NCBI GenBank assembly: GCA_018969565.1
Contig: JAGWYC010000011.1
Span: forward strand, 1 to 19,236
Direction: 5' to 3'
Length of the DNA: 19,236 nucleotides
DNA from: Bacteroidota bacterium
GTDB taxonomy: Bacteria; Bacteroidota; Bacteroidia; NS11-12g; UBA955
Under the pieces are notes generated by a model, which saw only the letters and a program-made list of their open reading frames with translations, was not told the DNA's origin and did no database searches. Below are positions 8,049 through 14,865 of this stretch, piece after piece. Each line of letters begins with the position of its first letter. Position 1 is the stretch's first letter. Position numbers and translations under genes: made by a program.

Positions 8049-8056
8049 TATTTTTG
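8049..8056 (+). promoter_or_regulatory. Candidate -7 element for anmK-gdh
   Basis: TATTTTTG is an exact TAnnTTTG match with its last base 16 bases before the anmK ATG. With the minus-strand copy at 8030-8037 it forms an inverted repeat (CAAAAATA, 11-bp spacer, TATTTTTG) that fills much of the 47-bp divergent region. No clear -33 TTG is seen. Confidence 0.4.
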
Positions 8057-8072
8057 CTCACTCTTAAGGCCT

Positions 8073-9167
8073 ATGGAAAGAACCTTTCGTGTTGTGGGCA
8101 TCATGAGCGGCACCTCGATGGACGGGGTGGACCTGGCGCTCTGTTTGCTTAATGGAACCGGAAACGGTTGGACTTACCGTATTGAAGCGGCGGAAACCAT
8201 TCCTTACGATGAGAAGTGGCGGGTGCGCCTGTCGCAACTTCAGTATCAAAGCTCCCTGCTGTACGCCAAAACAGATGTTTTTTATGGTCGCTACCTTGGC
8301 GAACTGGTGAAGAACTTTCTGCTGAAACACGGCGCCCGGGCAGACCTTGTGGCCAGCCACGGACACACCGTGTTTCACGACCCCGATGGATGGTTTACCG
8401 CCCAGGTGGGTTGTGGCCAGACGCTTTCGGCGTACTGCGGTCTTCCTGTGGTGAGTGATTTTCGGCGCATGGATGTAGCTGCCGGTGGTCAGGGCGCTCC
8501 GCTGGCCGGCATTGGCGACGCACTCTTGTTTGCTGACTATGATTTTTGCCTGAACCTCGGCGGTTTTTGCAATATCTCCGGAACCTACGGGGGCAGTAAA
8601 GTGGCGTATGACATTGCCCCCTGCAACATCATCCTGAATCGTCTGGCACGCGAAGCGGGACAGAAGTATGACGAAGGCGGTACCATAGCCGCTCAGGGTT
8701 CCATTCATTACGAACTGCAAAACCGTCTGGAAGACATTGATTATTACCACAGGCCTTTCCCTAAAAGCCTGAGCCGTGAATGGATCAACAAGGAATTCTG
8801 GCATATTGTACGTGACTACGACGGGCTGCCGCTGGCCGACCGCATGAAAACGCTGGTGAATCACATTGCCGGGCAAATCAGCAGAAATATTGATGCGCTC
8901 TGCGATGGAGCTTCCGAAGGCAAACGCGTATTGGTTACCGGAGGCGGAGCCTTCAATCATACCCTGATTGAATTCCTGCAAAGCGAAACCGATGCGGAAA
9001 TAGTGGTGCCCGACAGCAATCTGGTGAACTTCAAGGAAGCCCTCATCTTCGCCCTGCTCGGTGCCCTGCGCGTGTGCAATCTGAATACTACACGCGGTGA
9101 ATACACAGGCGCAAGCCATGATTCTTGTACCGGAGCGCTGCACGGCGACTTCTCCAACATCATTTAA
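8073..9167 (+). CDS. anmK: Anhydro-N-acetylmuramic acid kinase
   Basis: AnmK opens the 1,6-anhydro ring of anhydro-MurNAc and phosphorylates it with ATP, giving MurNAc-6-phosphate, the substrate of MurQ. The 364-residue product has the diagnostic GIMSGTSMDGVD (9-20), ASHGHTVFHDP (94-104), GGQGAPLAGIGD near 138-149, NLGGFCNIS (161-169), the probable catalytic Asp180 in YDIAPCNIILN, and VTGGGAFNHTLIEFL near the C-terminus. The YDIAPCN form replaces the FDTGPGN seen in E. coli; related substitutions are, to my knowledge, usual in Bacteroidota. The dehydrogenase gene follows after 23 bp on the same strand. It diverges from the six-gene minus-strand block across 47 bp. Confidence 0.95.
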   Translation: MERTFRVVGIMSGTSMDGVDLALCLLNGTGNGWTYRIEAAETIPYDEKWRVRLSQLQYQSSLLYAKTDVFYGRYLGELVKNFLLKHGARADLVASHGHTVFHDPDGWFTAQVGCGQTLSAYCGLPVVSDFRRMDVAAGGQGAPLAGIGDALLFADYDFCLNLGGFCNISGTYGGSKVAYDIAPCNIILNRLAREAGQKYDEGGTIAAQGSIHYELQNRLEDIDYYHRPFPKSLSREWINKEFWHIVRDYDGLPLADRMKTLVNHIAGQISRNIDALCDGASEGKRVLVTGGGAFNHTLIEFLQSETDAEIVVPDSNLVNFKEALIFALLGALRVCNLNTTRGEYTGASHDSCTGALHGDFSNII

Positions 9168-9190
9168 AAAAATCAGGATACCCATACAAC

Positions 9191-10435
9191 ATGAACCGAC
9201 TGCAGCAACTGGTAGAGCGCTTTGAGCACAAAAGGCCCGAAATCGTATTTGAATGGAAAGACACCGAGACCGAGGCCGAAGGCTGGGTAGTCATCAACAG
9301 CCTGCGCAATGGCGCTGCCGGCGGTGGTACCCGCATGCGCAAGGGACTGGATCGCCGCGAGGTGGAAAGCCTGGCTAAAACGATGGAGGTGAAGTTCACC
9401 ATCAGCGGCCCTGCCATTGGTGGCGCCAAGTCAGGCATCAATTTCGATCCCGCCGACCCGCGCAAAAAAGGCGTGCTGGAACGCTGGTACAAGGCGGTAT
9501 ATCCTTTGCTGAAGAACTATTACGGCACCGGTGGTGACCTGAACGTGGACGAAATTCACGAGGTAATTCCCATCACCGCTAATCTGGGCCTCCTGCACCC
9601 CCAGGAAGGTGTGGTAAACGGACATCACAAATCGTATAACAACGAGGAAAAGCTGCGCGCCATCAGCCAGCTGCAGCAAGGCGTTTCCAAGGTGCTGGAA
9701 GATGACAGATTCTCGCCCGACCTGAGCCGCAGCTACACCGTTGCCGACATGATTACCGGCTGGGGCGTGGCCGAGGCGGTGCGTCATTACTACAACGTTT
9801 ATGGCGGATTCATGAACGGAAAATACGCCATCATTCAAGGTTGGGGTAATGTGGCGGCTGCAGCAGCCTGGTTCCTCACCCGGGAGGGCGTGCGCATTGT
9901 TGGAATTATTGACCGCGACGGCGGGCTCATCAACGAAAAAGGCTTCGACCAGGACGATATCACACGCCTCTTCAACGAACGCGATGGCAATAAACTGCGT
10001 GCCGAAGGCATGCTTTCTTTTGAAGAAGTAAACGCGCGCATCTGGGATCTTCCCCATGAGATATTCATCCCTGCTGCGGCCAGCCGATTGGTTACCCAGG
10101 AACAGGCAGAGCGCCTTGTGGCTGCCGGCGTGGAAGTGGTGAGTTGCGGCGCCAACGTGCCTTTCGCCGATAAAGAAATCTTCATGGGGCCTATTTCTAC
10201 TTATATGGATCAGCACACCAGTGTAATTCCCGATTTCATAGCCAACTGTGGCATGGCGCGGGTATTTGGCTACCTGATGGGCAAGGAAGTGAAGATTGAC
10301 GACTACGAAATCTTCAAAGATGTATCCCTGACCATTGAAAAGGCCCTGGTACGCATCCAGCAGTTTAATCAGAAGCCTGTGGGTATTTCCGGCAAAGGTC
10401 TGGAGATGAGCCTGGCCGAGTTGGTGGGCCGCTGA
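9191..10435 (+). CDS. Glu/Leu/Phe/Val dehydrogenase family protein
   Basis: The 414-residue protein has the amino-acid dehydrogenase architecture: an N-terminal catalytic domain, then a Rossmann NAD(P)-binding domain. GPAIGGAKSGINFDP (73-87) carries the probable catalytic lysine 80; the motif is usually PYGGAKGG. Lys68 in EVKFTISG matches the second substrate lysine, and GTGGDLNVDE (112-121) carries the aspartate at 116. IIQGWGNVAAAAAWFL (214-229) is the dinucleotide loop and IIDRDGGL (239-246) the strand that selects the cofactor. SVIPDFIANCGMARVFGYL near the C-terminus matches the family PDxxANxG block. The start at 9191 is chosen over an open frame back to 9125, which would overlap anmK. 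Glutamate is the likely substrate, but the altered motif leaves this open. Confidence 0.85.
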   Translation: MNRLQQLVERFEHKRPEIVFEWKDTETEAEGWVVINSLRNGAAGGGTRMRKGLDRREVESLAKTMEVKFTISGPAIGGAKSGINFDPADPRKKGVLERWYKAVYPLLKNYYGTGGDLNVDEIHEVIPITANLGLLHPQEGVVNGHHKSYNNEEKLRAISQLQQGVSKVLEDDRFSPDLSRSYTVADMITGWGVAEAVRHYYNVYGGFMNGKYAIIQGWGNVAAAAAWFLTREGVRIVGIIDRDGGLINEKGFDQDDITRLFNERDGNKLRAEGMLSFEEVNARIWDLPHEIFIPAAASRLVTQEQAERLVAAGVEVVSCGANVPFADKEIFMGPISTYMDQHTSVIPDFIANCGMARVFGYLMGKEVKIDDYEIFKDVSLTIEKALVRIQQFNQKPVGISGKGLEMSLAELVGR

Positions 10436-10481
10436 AGTGCTCGAAGCGCACCAGGAAGCATCTGATGCAGCAAACGCGGGC

Positions 10482-11984
10482 TTACCATAAAATCAGCCCA
10501 TCCCGGTAAGTTTCCGGGGTCTTTCCCTGAAGACGTTTTGCCAGTCCTGCGCTGTCCTCCAGAAATTTCCTCCATCGGATGTGATGAAAATACACCAGTA
10601 CCGCTTTTTGCTGCTTGATTTCGTCCAGCATCACCACATTTTCCCGCTCGAATCCGGAATTGCTGACCCCTGACGTGGGATAGTATTTCATGGGTGTGGC
10701 GTAAACCCTGAACCGTCCCGATTCATTCCAGTAGTAATTTAAAATATCTGCACCGTTGGAATAAACTTTTTTCCCCGACTGAACTGCCGTGGCCGCAGCC
10801 TTCAAAGTAGGTGATTCCCGCCATGCACGTGCGCTCAAACCTTCGCCGTTCTTTCTGAAATCACTCCAGCGAGCGTAAGCAGGTATAATATTAAAGACAA
10901 TAAGAAAAAGGAGGTAAACACTCCGGAGCTTTCCTGACGTGTCCTGAAGCATGAGCAGCAGCAAAATCAGCATCAGGGGCGCAGCCGGAGACCAGATGCG
11001 TGCATCCATCGGAGTATGGGCATCCAGATACATGCAGGTGATGAACAGCAGCATCAGAAAAGCACAAAAACACATCCAGATAAAAACAAAAGGATTGACG
11101 TTTATCTTTCCCTTTCTTCGCCATATCCAATAAGCTGAAATGCCGATAAAAAGTCCAAGAAATATCACACCTGAATACGGAAACAGCCATTGTACAGGGG
11201 GAAATATCTGGGTGTTTACCTGTTCGGAAAGACTCATCCATTTATAAGCAGGAATGGCATGAAAAACAGTAACGCGATTGAAATGTCCGGCGTGCATCAA
11301 CTGTTCCGTTAGCATCCATCCGCCCATCATGATTGTGGGTGTCAAGGCAAAAAGGGAGGCACGGAGAATCATGCGTTCAGGCCGGGGAAATGCTGCAATC
11401 AGGATGAATAACCCGGTGCCAGCCACAAAGGCCATTCCGGCGTATCGGTTGAGAAATAACAGCCCTGCCAGAAATCCCATGAGCATTGGCCGGGGATGTT
11501 GTTCGTAGTCCATACCCAGGCTCAGAAGCGCAAGCAACAAGGTATTGAAGAGGCCTTCGCTCATTTGTCGGGAGAAGTTGAACATACCCGGAAGCAGGCA
11601 TACAAGCAGTACCAATAACATCCTGCTCAGCGGAGGCAGTTGGCATTGCCTTCCGATGCGGAACAACAACATCAGATACAAAAAACACAGCGCACCTTGT
11701 AAAAGCAGCGCAGATGATTGTATAGTCAAGCCGGTGATGAAGGCTGATAATGCCAGTACTGCAGGGTACAAGGGTGGCCAATGGTTTACCAGTTGTCCCT
11801 GGTTGTTCACAGGACCATATCCGTGCAGGATGTTCAGGGCCACTTCGCGGTAAGCAACGCTGTCCGGCGTGACGGCCGGACCCATCGGCAAGGCGAAAAA
11901 CAGGAACAGTACTGTGAGCAGGAGGCTGAAGATAAACGGCCCGCCTGTATGCTTAAAACTGGTAAAAAACCGTTCCCGGCGCAT
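10482..11984 (-). CDS. GT-C type membrane glycosyltransferase (GT39/PMT-like)
   Basis: The 500-residue polytopic membrane protein starts with a hydrophobic helix at about 15-34, followed by a first extracytoplasmic loop with TPDSVAYREVALNILHGYGP. Asp41 is the position of the conserved acidic residue in GT-C transferases that use polyprenyl-phosphate sugars. The second loop has SRQMSEGLFNTLL (138-150), the usual second acidic motif. Roughly ten more hydrophobic segments run to about residue 370, and the last 120 residues look soluble and extracytoplasmic. It probably moves a sugar from a lipid carrier to an acceptor at the outer face of the inner membrane; donor and acceptor are unknown. The gene converges on the dehydrogenase (46 bp apart) and diverges from the GNAT gene (46 bp). 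Confidence 0.8.
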   Translation of the reverse strand: MRRERFFTSFKHTGGPFIFSLLLTVLFLFFALPMGPAVTPDSVAYREVALNILHGYGPVNNQGQLVNHWPPLYPAVLALSAFITGLTIQSSALLLQGALCFLYLMLLFRIGRQCQLPPLSRMLLVLLVCLLPGMFNFSRQMSEGLFNTLLLALLSLGMDYEQHPRPMLMGFLAGLLFLNRYAGMAFVAGTGLFILIAAFPRPERMILRASLFALTPTIMMGGWMLTEQLMHAGHFNRVTVFHAIPAYKWMSLSEQVNTQIFPPVQWLFPYSGVIFLGLFIGISAYWIWRRKGKINVNPFVFIWMCFCAFLMLLFITCMYLDAHTPMDARIWSPAAPLMLILLLLMLQDTSGKLRSVYLLFLIVFNIIPAYARWSDFRKNGEGLSARAWRESPTLKAAATAVQSGKKVYSNGADILNYYWNESGRFRVYATPMKYYPTSGVSNSGFERENVVMLDEIKQQKAVLVYFHHIRWRKFLEDSAGLAKRLQGKTPETYRDGLILW

Positions 11985-12011
11985 GGGTGCAAGTTAGCTT
12001 GGGTCTTTATT

Positions 12012-12019
12012 TATATTTG
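12012..12019 (+). promoter_or_regulatory. Candidate -7 element for the GNAT gene
   Basis: TATATTTG is an exact TAnnTTTG match with its last base 11 bases before the ATG at 12031, implying a very short leader. A TTG at 11999-12001 is too close to be a normal -33 element. Confidence 0.4.
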
Positions 12020-12030
12020 AATGCTACGGC

Positions 12031-12576
12031 ATGAATTCTATCCGGGATCAACTTGAACTACAAATCCTTCTTGTACTGCCCGAAGCAGTTTCAGCGCTGG
12101 CAGAAATAAGTCGTAAAACATTTCACGAGACATTTATGGCCGTAAATGATGAACGAAACATGCAGCAGTATCTCTCGGTGGCCTTTTCAGAGCATCGTCT
12201 GCTTGAGGAGTTGGCGATGGATACAAGTGAATTTTATTTCGCCATGTTATACGGGAATATTGTGGGTTATATAAAATTGAACACAGAGAACAACACGGGC
12301 TTAGAAATAGAACGCATTTATGTGAGAAGTATAGATCATGGCAAAGGAATAGGTAAGGCCCTGATGCAATTTGCCCTTAATAACGCCCTGGAGAAAGGAA
12401 TAAACAGGGTTTGGCTTGGTGTGGCATCTGATAATAAACGTGCACTGAAATTCTATCAATCCTTTGGATTCGTAAACAGTGGTGAAAAATTATTTAAATT
12501 GGGTGAAGAATTGCAGGTAGATATAATGATGGAATATTTCGTAAACACAATGAGCATAGAATCTTCAACAGATTAA
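12031..12576 (+). CDS. GNAT family N-acetyltransferase
   Basis: The 181-residue protein has the GNAT fold. An acceptor-side helix region includes RKTFHETFMAVND (28-40). The motif A strand-helix IERIYVRSIDHGKGIGKALMQFA (93-115) carries the acetyl-CoA pyrophosphate loop HGKGIG at 103-108. The motif B segment is NKRALKFYQSFGFVNSGE (135-152). The pattern resembles PaiA-type polyamine or small-molecule acetyltransferases, but the acceptor cannot be read from the sequence. A 46-bp divergent region separates it from the membrane glycosyltransferase. The lipoprotein hydrolase gene follows 38 bp downstream on the same strand and may be co-transcribed. Confidence 0.88.
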   Translation: MNSIRDQLELQILLVLPEAVSALAEISRKTFHETFMAVNDERNMQQYLSVAFSEHRLLEELAMDTSEFYFAMLYGNIVGYIKLNTENNTGLEIERIYVRSIDHGKGIGKALMQFALNNALEKGINRVWLGVASDNKRALKFYQSFGFVNSGEKLFKLGEELQVDIMMEYFVNTMSIESSTD

Positions 12577-12614
12577 ACCTTTATTCCCGTGAAACATCTA
12601 ACCGGTTGGTACTC

Positions 12615-13487
12615 ATGAAATACACTGTGAAAAGAATTCATATAATGTACAGCGTACTGGTCTTTTGCACCCTTTTGTTTGCTTGTAAAGAAGAGGTAAA
12701 ACCGCCGGTTCCCAAACCTTCAGGAGCTTATCGCGAAGTGAAAACTATTGCTCATAACGGAGTAAAGGTGGATGTGGTAATAGACAAGCCGGAACAGAAT
12801 GAGGTGGATGTGATGCTGCTGTATCACGGCACGGTGGGAGAGGATTCCAAGATTCTGGAGGCGGCACAGAATACCCTCGACGGCTTCAAACGCATCCTGA
12901 ACCGCAAGGATATGATGCTGGTAAGTGTGGCCTACCCGGAAGAAAACCTGTTATTCGGCGACAACCTGGCCTTTGCGGAAGCTGCTTTGCTCTGGCTGAG
13001 ACAGGATGCTGAAAAGGAATTGGGCATCAAAGTCGGCAAGGTATTTCTCGCCGGACATTCACAGGGCGGCTACCTGGTTACCCGACTGAATACCATGCAT
13101 GAAACCGACGGAGTGATTGCCAACGGGCCGGGTCCATTAAATTTAATATATCGCTGCGAATTGGAGGAAAGCGGTAAGATTGCTTCCGGGAAGGTGTGCA
13201 CCCTGTTGCGCAACACCTATGGCACCACCACGGCCAATCCCAATGCGTACCGCCTGCGCTCTCTGCTGAACTTCAGCAGCGGCTTCAAATCGGATATTCT
13301 GTTTGTGCAGGGTATGGATGATTCGCCCATACAGATGTATTCCTGGCCAGTGTTTAAGGACAATGTGCTTAAATGCAGCAATTGCAGGGAACGGAAGATA
13401 CTCGAACTGCCCGGTTTTGGGCATCAGGCCCTGTTTGAGAGCGTGGAAGCGAAAGATAGCTTCAATGCCTTCATCGGCAGGCGCTGA
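12615..13487 (+). CDS. Alpha/beta-hydrolase lipoprotein
   Basis: The 290-residue secreted lipoprotein has an N-terminal hydrophobic stretch (about 10-21) ending in the lipobox LLFAC, with Cys24 as the lipidation site, then a Pro-rich tether. The hydrolase core has an oxyanion-type LLYHGTVGED (68-77), the nucleophile elbow AGHSQGGY with Ser149, an acidic residue in VQGMDDSP (Asp235 or Asp236), and His270 in GFGHQ, so the catalytic triad is complete. A dienelactone-hydrolase or S9-like prolyl peptidase-type esterase is the closest general class; the substrate is unknown. A TTG at 12606 extends the frame by three codons, but the ATG at 12615 gives a normal signal peptide. Four cysteines in the second half might form disulphides in the periplasm. 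Confidence 0.85.
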   Translation: MKYTVKRIHIMYSVLVFCTLLFACKEEVKPPVPKPSGAYREVKTIAHNGVKVDVVIDKPEQNEVDVMLLYHGTVGEDSKILEAAQNTLDGFKRILNRKDMMLVSVAYPEENLLFGDNLAFAEAALLWLRQDAEKELGIKVGKVFLAGHSQGGYLVTRLNTMHETDGVIANGPGPLNLIYRCELEESGKIASGKVCTLLRNTYGTTTANPNAYRLRSLLNFSSGFKSDILFVQGMDDSPIQMYSWPVFKDNVLKCSNCRERKILELPGFGHQALFESVEAKDSFNAFIGRR

Positions 13488-13524
13488 GCACACAGATTTA
13501 TTGCGGCGAAGAACGGCCTGCTTC

Positions 13525-13540
13525 ATGTCAACCTTGACAT
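13525..13540 (+). promoter_or_regulatory. Palindromic operator-like site upstream of the class II amidotransferase
   Basis: ATGTCAACCTTGACAT is a perfect 7-bp inverted repeat around a 2-bp centre. The core TGTCAACCTTGACA recurs exactly, in the same orientation relative to the gene, upstream of the vWA gene (17452-17467). A two-base loop makes an RNA hairpin implausible, so a DNA site for a dimeric regulator is more likely. Its centre lies about 46 bp before the transcription start implied by the element at 13566-13575. Confidence 0.65.
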
Positions 13541-13565
13541 TTCCCGGGTTTCGTTCGTTTCAGGG

Positions 13566-13575
13566 TGAATTTTGC
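13566..13575 (+). promoter_or_regulatory. Putative -7 region of the class II amidotransferase
   Basis: TGAATTTTGC contains GAATTTTG, which fits TAnnTTTG at five of six fixed positions. The same decamer occurs at the same distance (26 bp) from the TTGACA arm of the palindrome upstream of the vWA gene. The start codon follows 23 bp downstream. Confidence 0.55.
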
Positions 13576-13598
13576 ATTCGAATCATATAAAAAAACCT

Positions 13599-14387
13599 AT
13601 GTGCGAACTACTCGGATTTCACTTCAACAAGCCTATTCGGCCCAATTTATCATTCAGCAACTTCAGGCAGCATGCGAATCTTCACAGACACGGCTGGGGT
13701 ATGGCCTGGTATCCCGATGCGGAGCAGCGGGACTATACCGCGCAGATCATCAAGACTTCAGCATCGGCGCTGAACGATGCGCTTGCAGCGTTTCTGGCGC
13801 AGGAGCAGGTGGTGCACAGTGCGAACATTATTTCCCATATAAGATATAAAACCCATGGGCCGGCAACGCATGCCAATACCCATCCTTTTTCCAGGAATTA
13901 TCGGAAGCGGGAACTGGTATTTGCCCATAATGGGGTATTGGAGAATCAGGATCTGACATTTTCCGGAGGATATACACCCATAGGTGGTACAGATTCTGAG
14001 CGCGCCTTTTGTAAGCTGCTGAATGCGATGAAGGTAAACGACTGGCGCACGAATAAGTCGGAACATTATCCGGCGTTAGAAGAGTTTCTTATGGAAATGA
14101 ACCGTGACGGTAAGATGAATTTGTTGTTCAGCGATGGGACACGCCTGTTTGCATGGCATACCGCAGACGGATTGAATTCGCTCTATTATACCCGCAGGGT
14201 GGCTCCTTTTGGAAGCGTGCACTACAAGGATGATGGCATTACTGTGAATATGGATGAGCAGAAGGATCCTGAATTGAAGGGCTACATCATTGCCACCCAA
14301 CCACTCACTGAAGCCGAGACATGGCTACCCTTGTCCAAAGGCAAATTGTATGTGTTTGAATCCGGTGATTGTGTGTTCGGGATGTGA
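13599..14387 (+). CDS. Class II glutamine amidotransferase (YafJ-like)
   Basis: The 262-residue protein has an N-terminal-nucleophile amidotransferase domain. MCELLGF gives the catalytic Cys2 exposed after removal of Met1. HRHGWGMAWYPD (29-40), SHIRYKTHGPATHANTHPF (79-97), FAHNGVLEN with the oxyanion Asn111-Gly112, and GGTDSERAF with Asp132 complete the glutaminase site. It resembles stand-alone YafJ/EgtC-type proteins rather than PurF, GlmS or AsnB, since no synthase domain follows; the role of YafJ proteins is unclear. The start at 13599 is fixed by the Cys2 requirement, although the frame is open to 13572. Upstream lies a palindrome plus -7 module shared with the vWA gene, so the two may be co-regulated. 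Confidence 0.9.
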   Translation: MCELLGFHFNKPIRPNLSFSNFRQHANLHRHGWGMAWYPDAEQRDYTAQIIKTSASALNDALAAFLAQEQVVHSANIISHIRYKTHGPATHANTHPFSRNYRKRELVFAHNGVLENQDLTFSGGYTPIGGTDSERAFCKLLNAMKVNDWRTNKSEHYPALEEFLMEMNRDGKMNLLFSDGTRLFAWHTADGLNSLYYTRRVAPFGSVHYKDDGITVNMDEQKDPELKGYIIATQPLTEAETWLPLSKGKLYVFESGDCVFGM

Positions 14388-14865
14388 GTACCCCGCTGCA
14401 AAGCGCCCACCTCTGTCTTGCTTGGTTAAAATGGGGAACTGTTTGCTTATTGCGTGACGCCCTTGCTTTCTGTTTTTGGCGTCGCTTAATAATGTGTTTT
14501 ACCTGTCTTACACAGCGCGGCAAATCACAGAGGGTAAGCGTCACTAAAAGGCCGCCAAACTTAAAATCTAATTTTACCCCCAAACTACAAGGTTTGACAT
14601 ACTGACCATGACATAAATCCACCGCTCCATGGTTCGAGGGCCTTGGTTCCCGAGCAGCTTGCCCTGAGCAGCGTCGAAGGGAGGGGCACCATGACAATTG
14701 CTCCCAAACTCCCCCAACACCTTCAAATCACAACACACATTATCCATTCAGCACAAAAGCACCGAATCAATTGAGCCTTAAACGGGTATTAAATTAACGG
14801 AAACAGAGTTCGTATTTATTGTCTTTTGAAGCTAAGAGCATTAACTTGTAGCACTGTTTAAACTC
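14388..14865. other. Gene-free region with imperfect inverted repeats and a REP-like element
   Basis: No convincing gene is visible on either strand. GTGACGCC (14454-14461) can pair with GGCGTCGC (14478-14485) with one wobble pair, or its GTGACGC can pair with GCGTCAC at 14538-14544. Either pairing might form part of a terminator for the amidotransferase, but the loops are long and no T-run follows directly. A REP-like palindrome lies at 14645-14690. The last 150 bp before the next gene are AT-rich and presumably hold its promoter, which I cannot pinpoint. Confidence 0.6.
14645..14690. repeat. REP-like intergenic palindrome
   Basis: The ends GGTTCCC (14645-14651) and GGGCACC (14684-14690) form an imperfect inverted repeat (6 of 7 pairs). 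CCCT (14662-14665) and AGGG (14678-14681) pair inside it. The segment CCTGAGCAGCGTCGAAGGG resembles the CCTGAGC...GTCGAAGGG intergenic repeat found in many bacterial genomes. CCCGAGCAGC and CCTGAGCAGC (14649 and 14663) form a near-exact tandem. Only this one copy is in the window. Confidence 0.5.

Noticed and set aside
8064..9185. Long open frame antisense to anmK (373 codons)
   Set aside because: A shadow of the well-supported anmK gene; its translation has no family resemblance.
9431..10216. Long open frame antisense to the dehydrogenase (261 codons)
   Set aside because: An antisense shadow of a gene with clear family motifs.
10458..10468. GCATCTGATGC palindrome between the dehydrogenase and the membrane transferase
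   Set aside because: A one-base loop and no T-tract; not a credible terminator or convincing operator.
14586..14600. Sequence ACAAGGTTTGACATA, similar to one arm and the centre of the shared palindrome
   Set aside because: The left arm does not fit the inverted repeat and no TGAATTTTGC follows at the expected 26 bp. Probably chance.
14633..14645. GGTTCGAGG reminiscent of a tRNA T-loop
   Set aside because: No acceptor, D or anticodon stems can be drawn around it.
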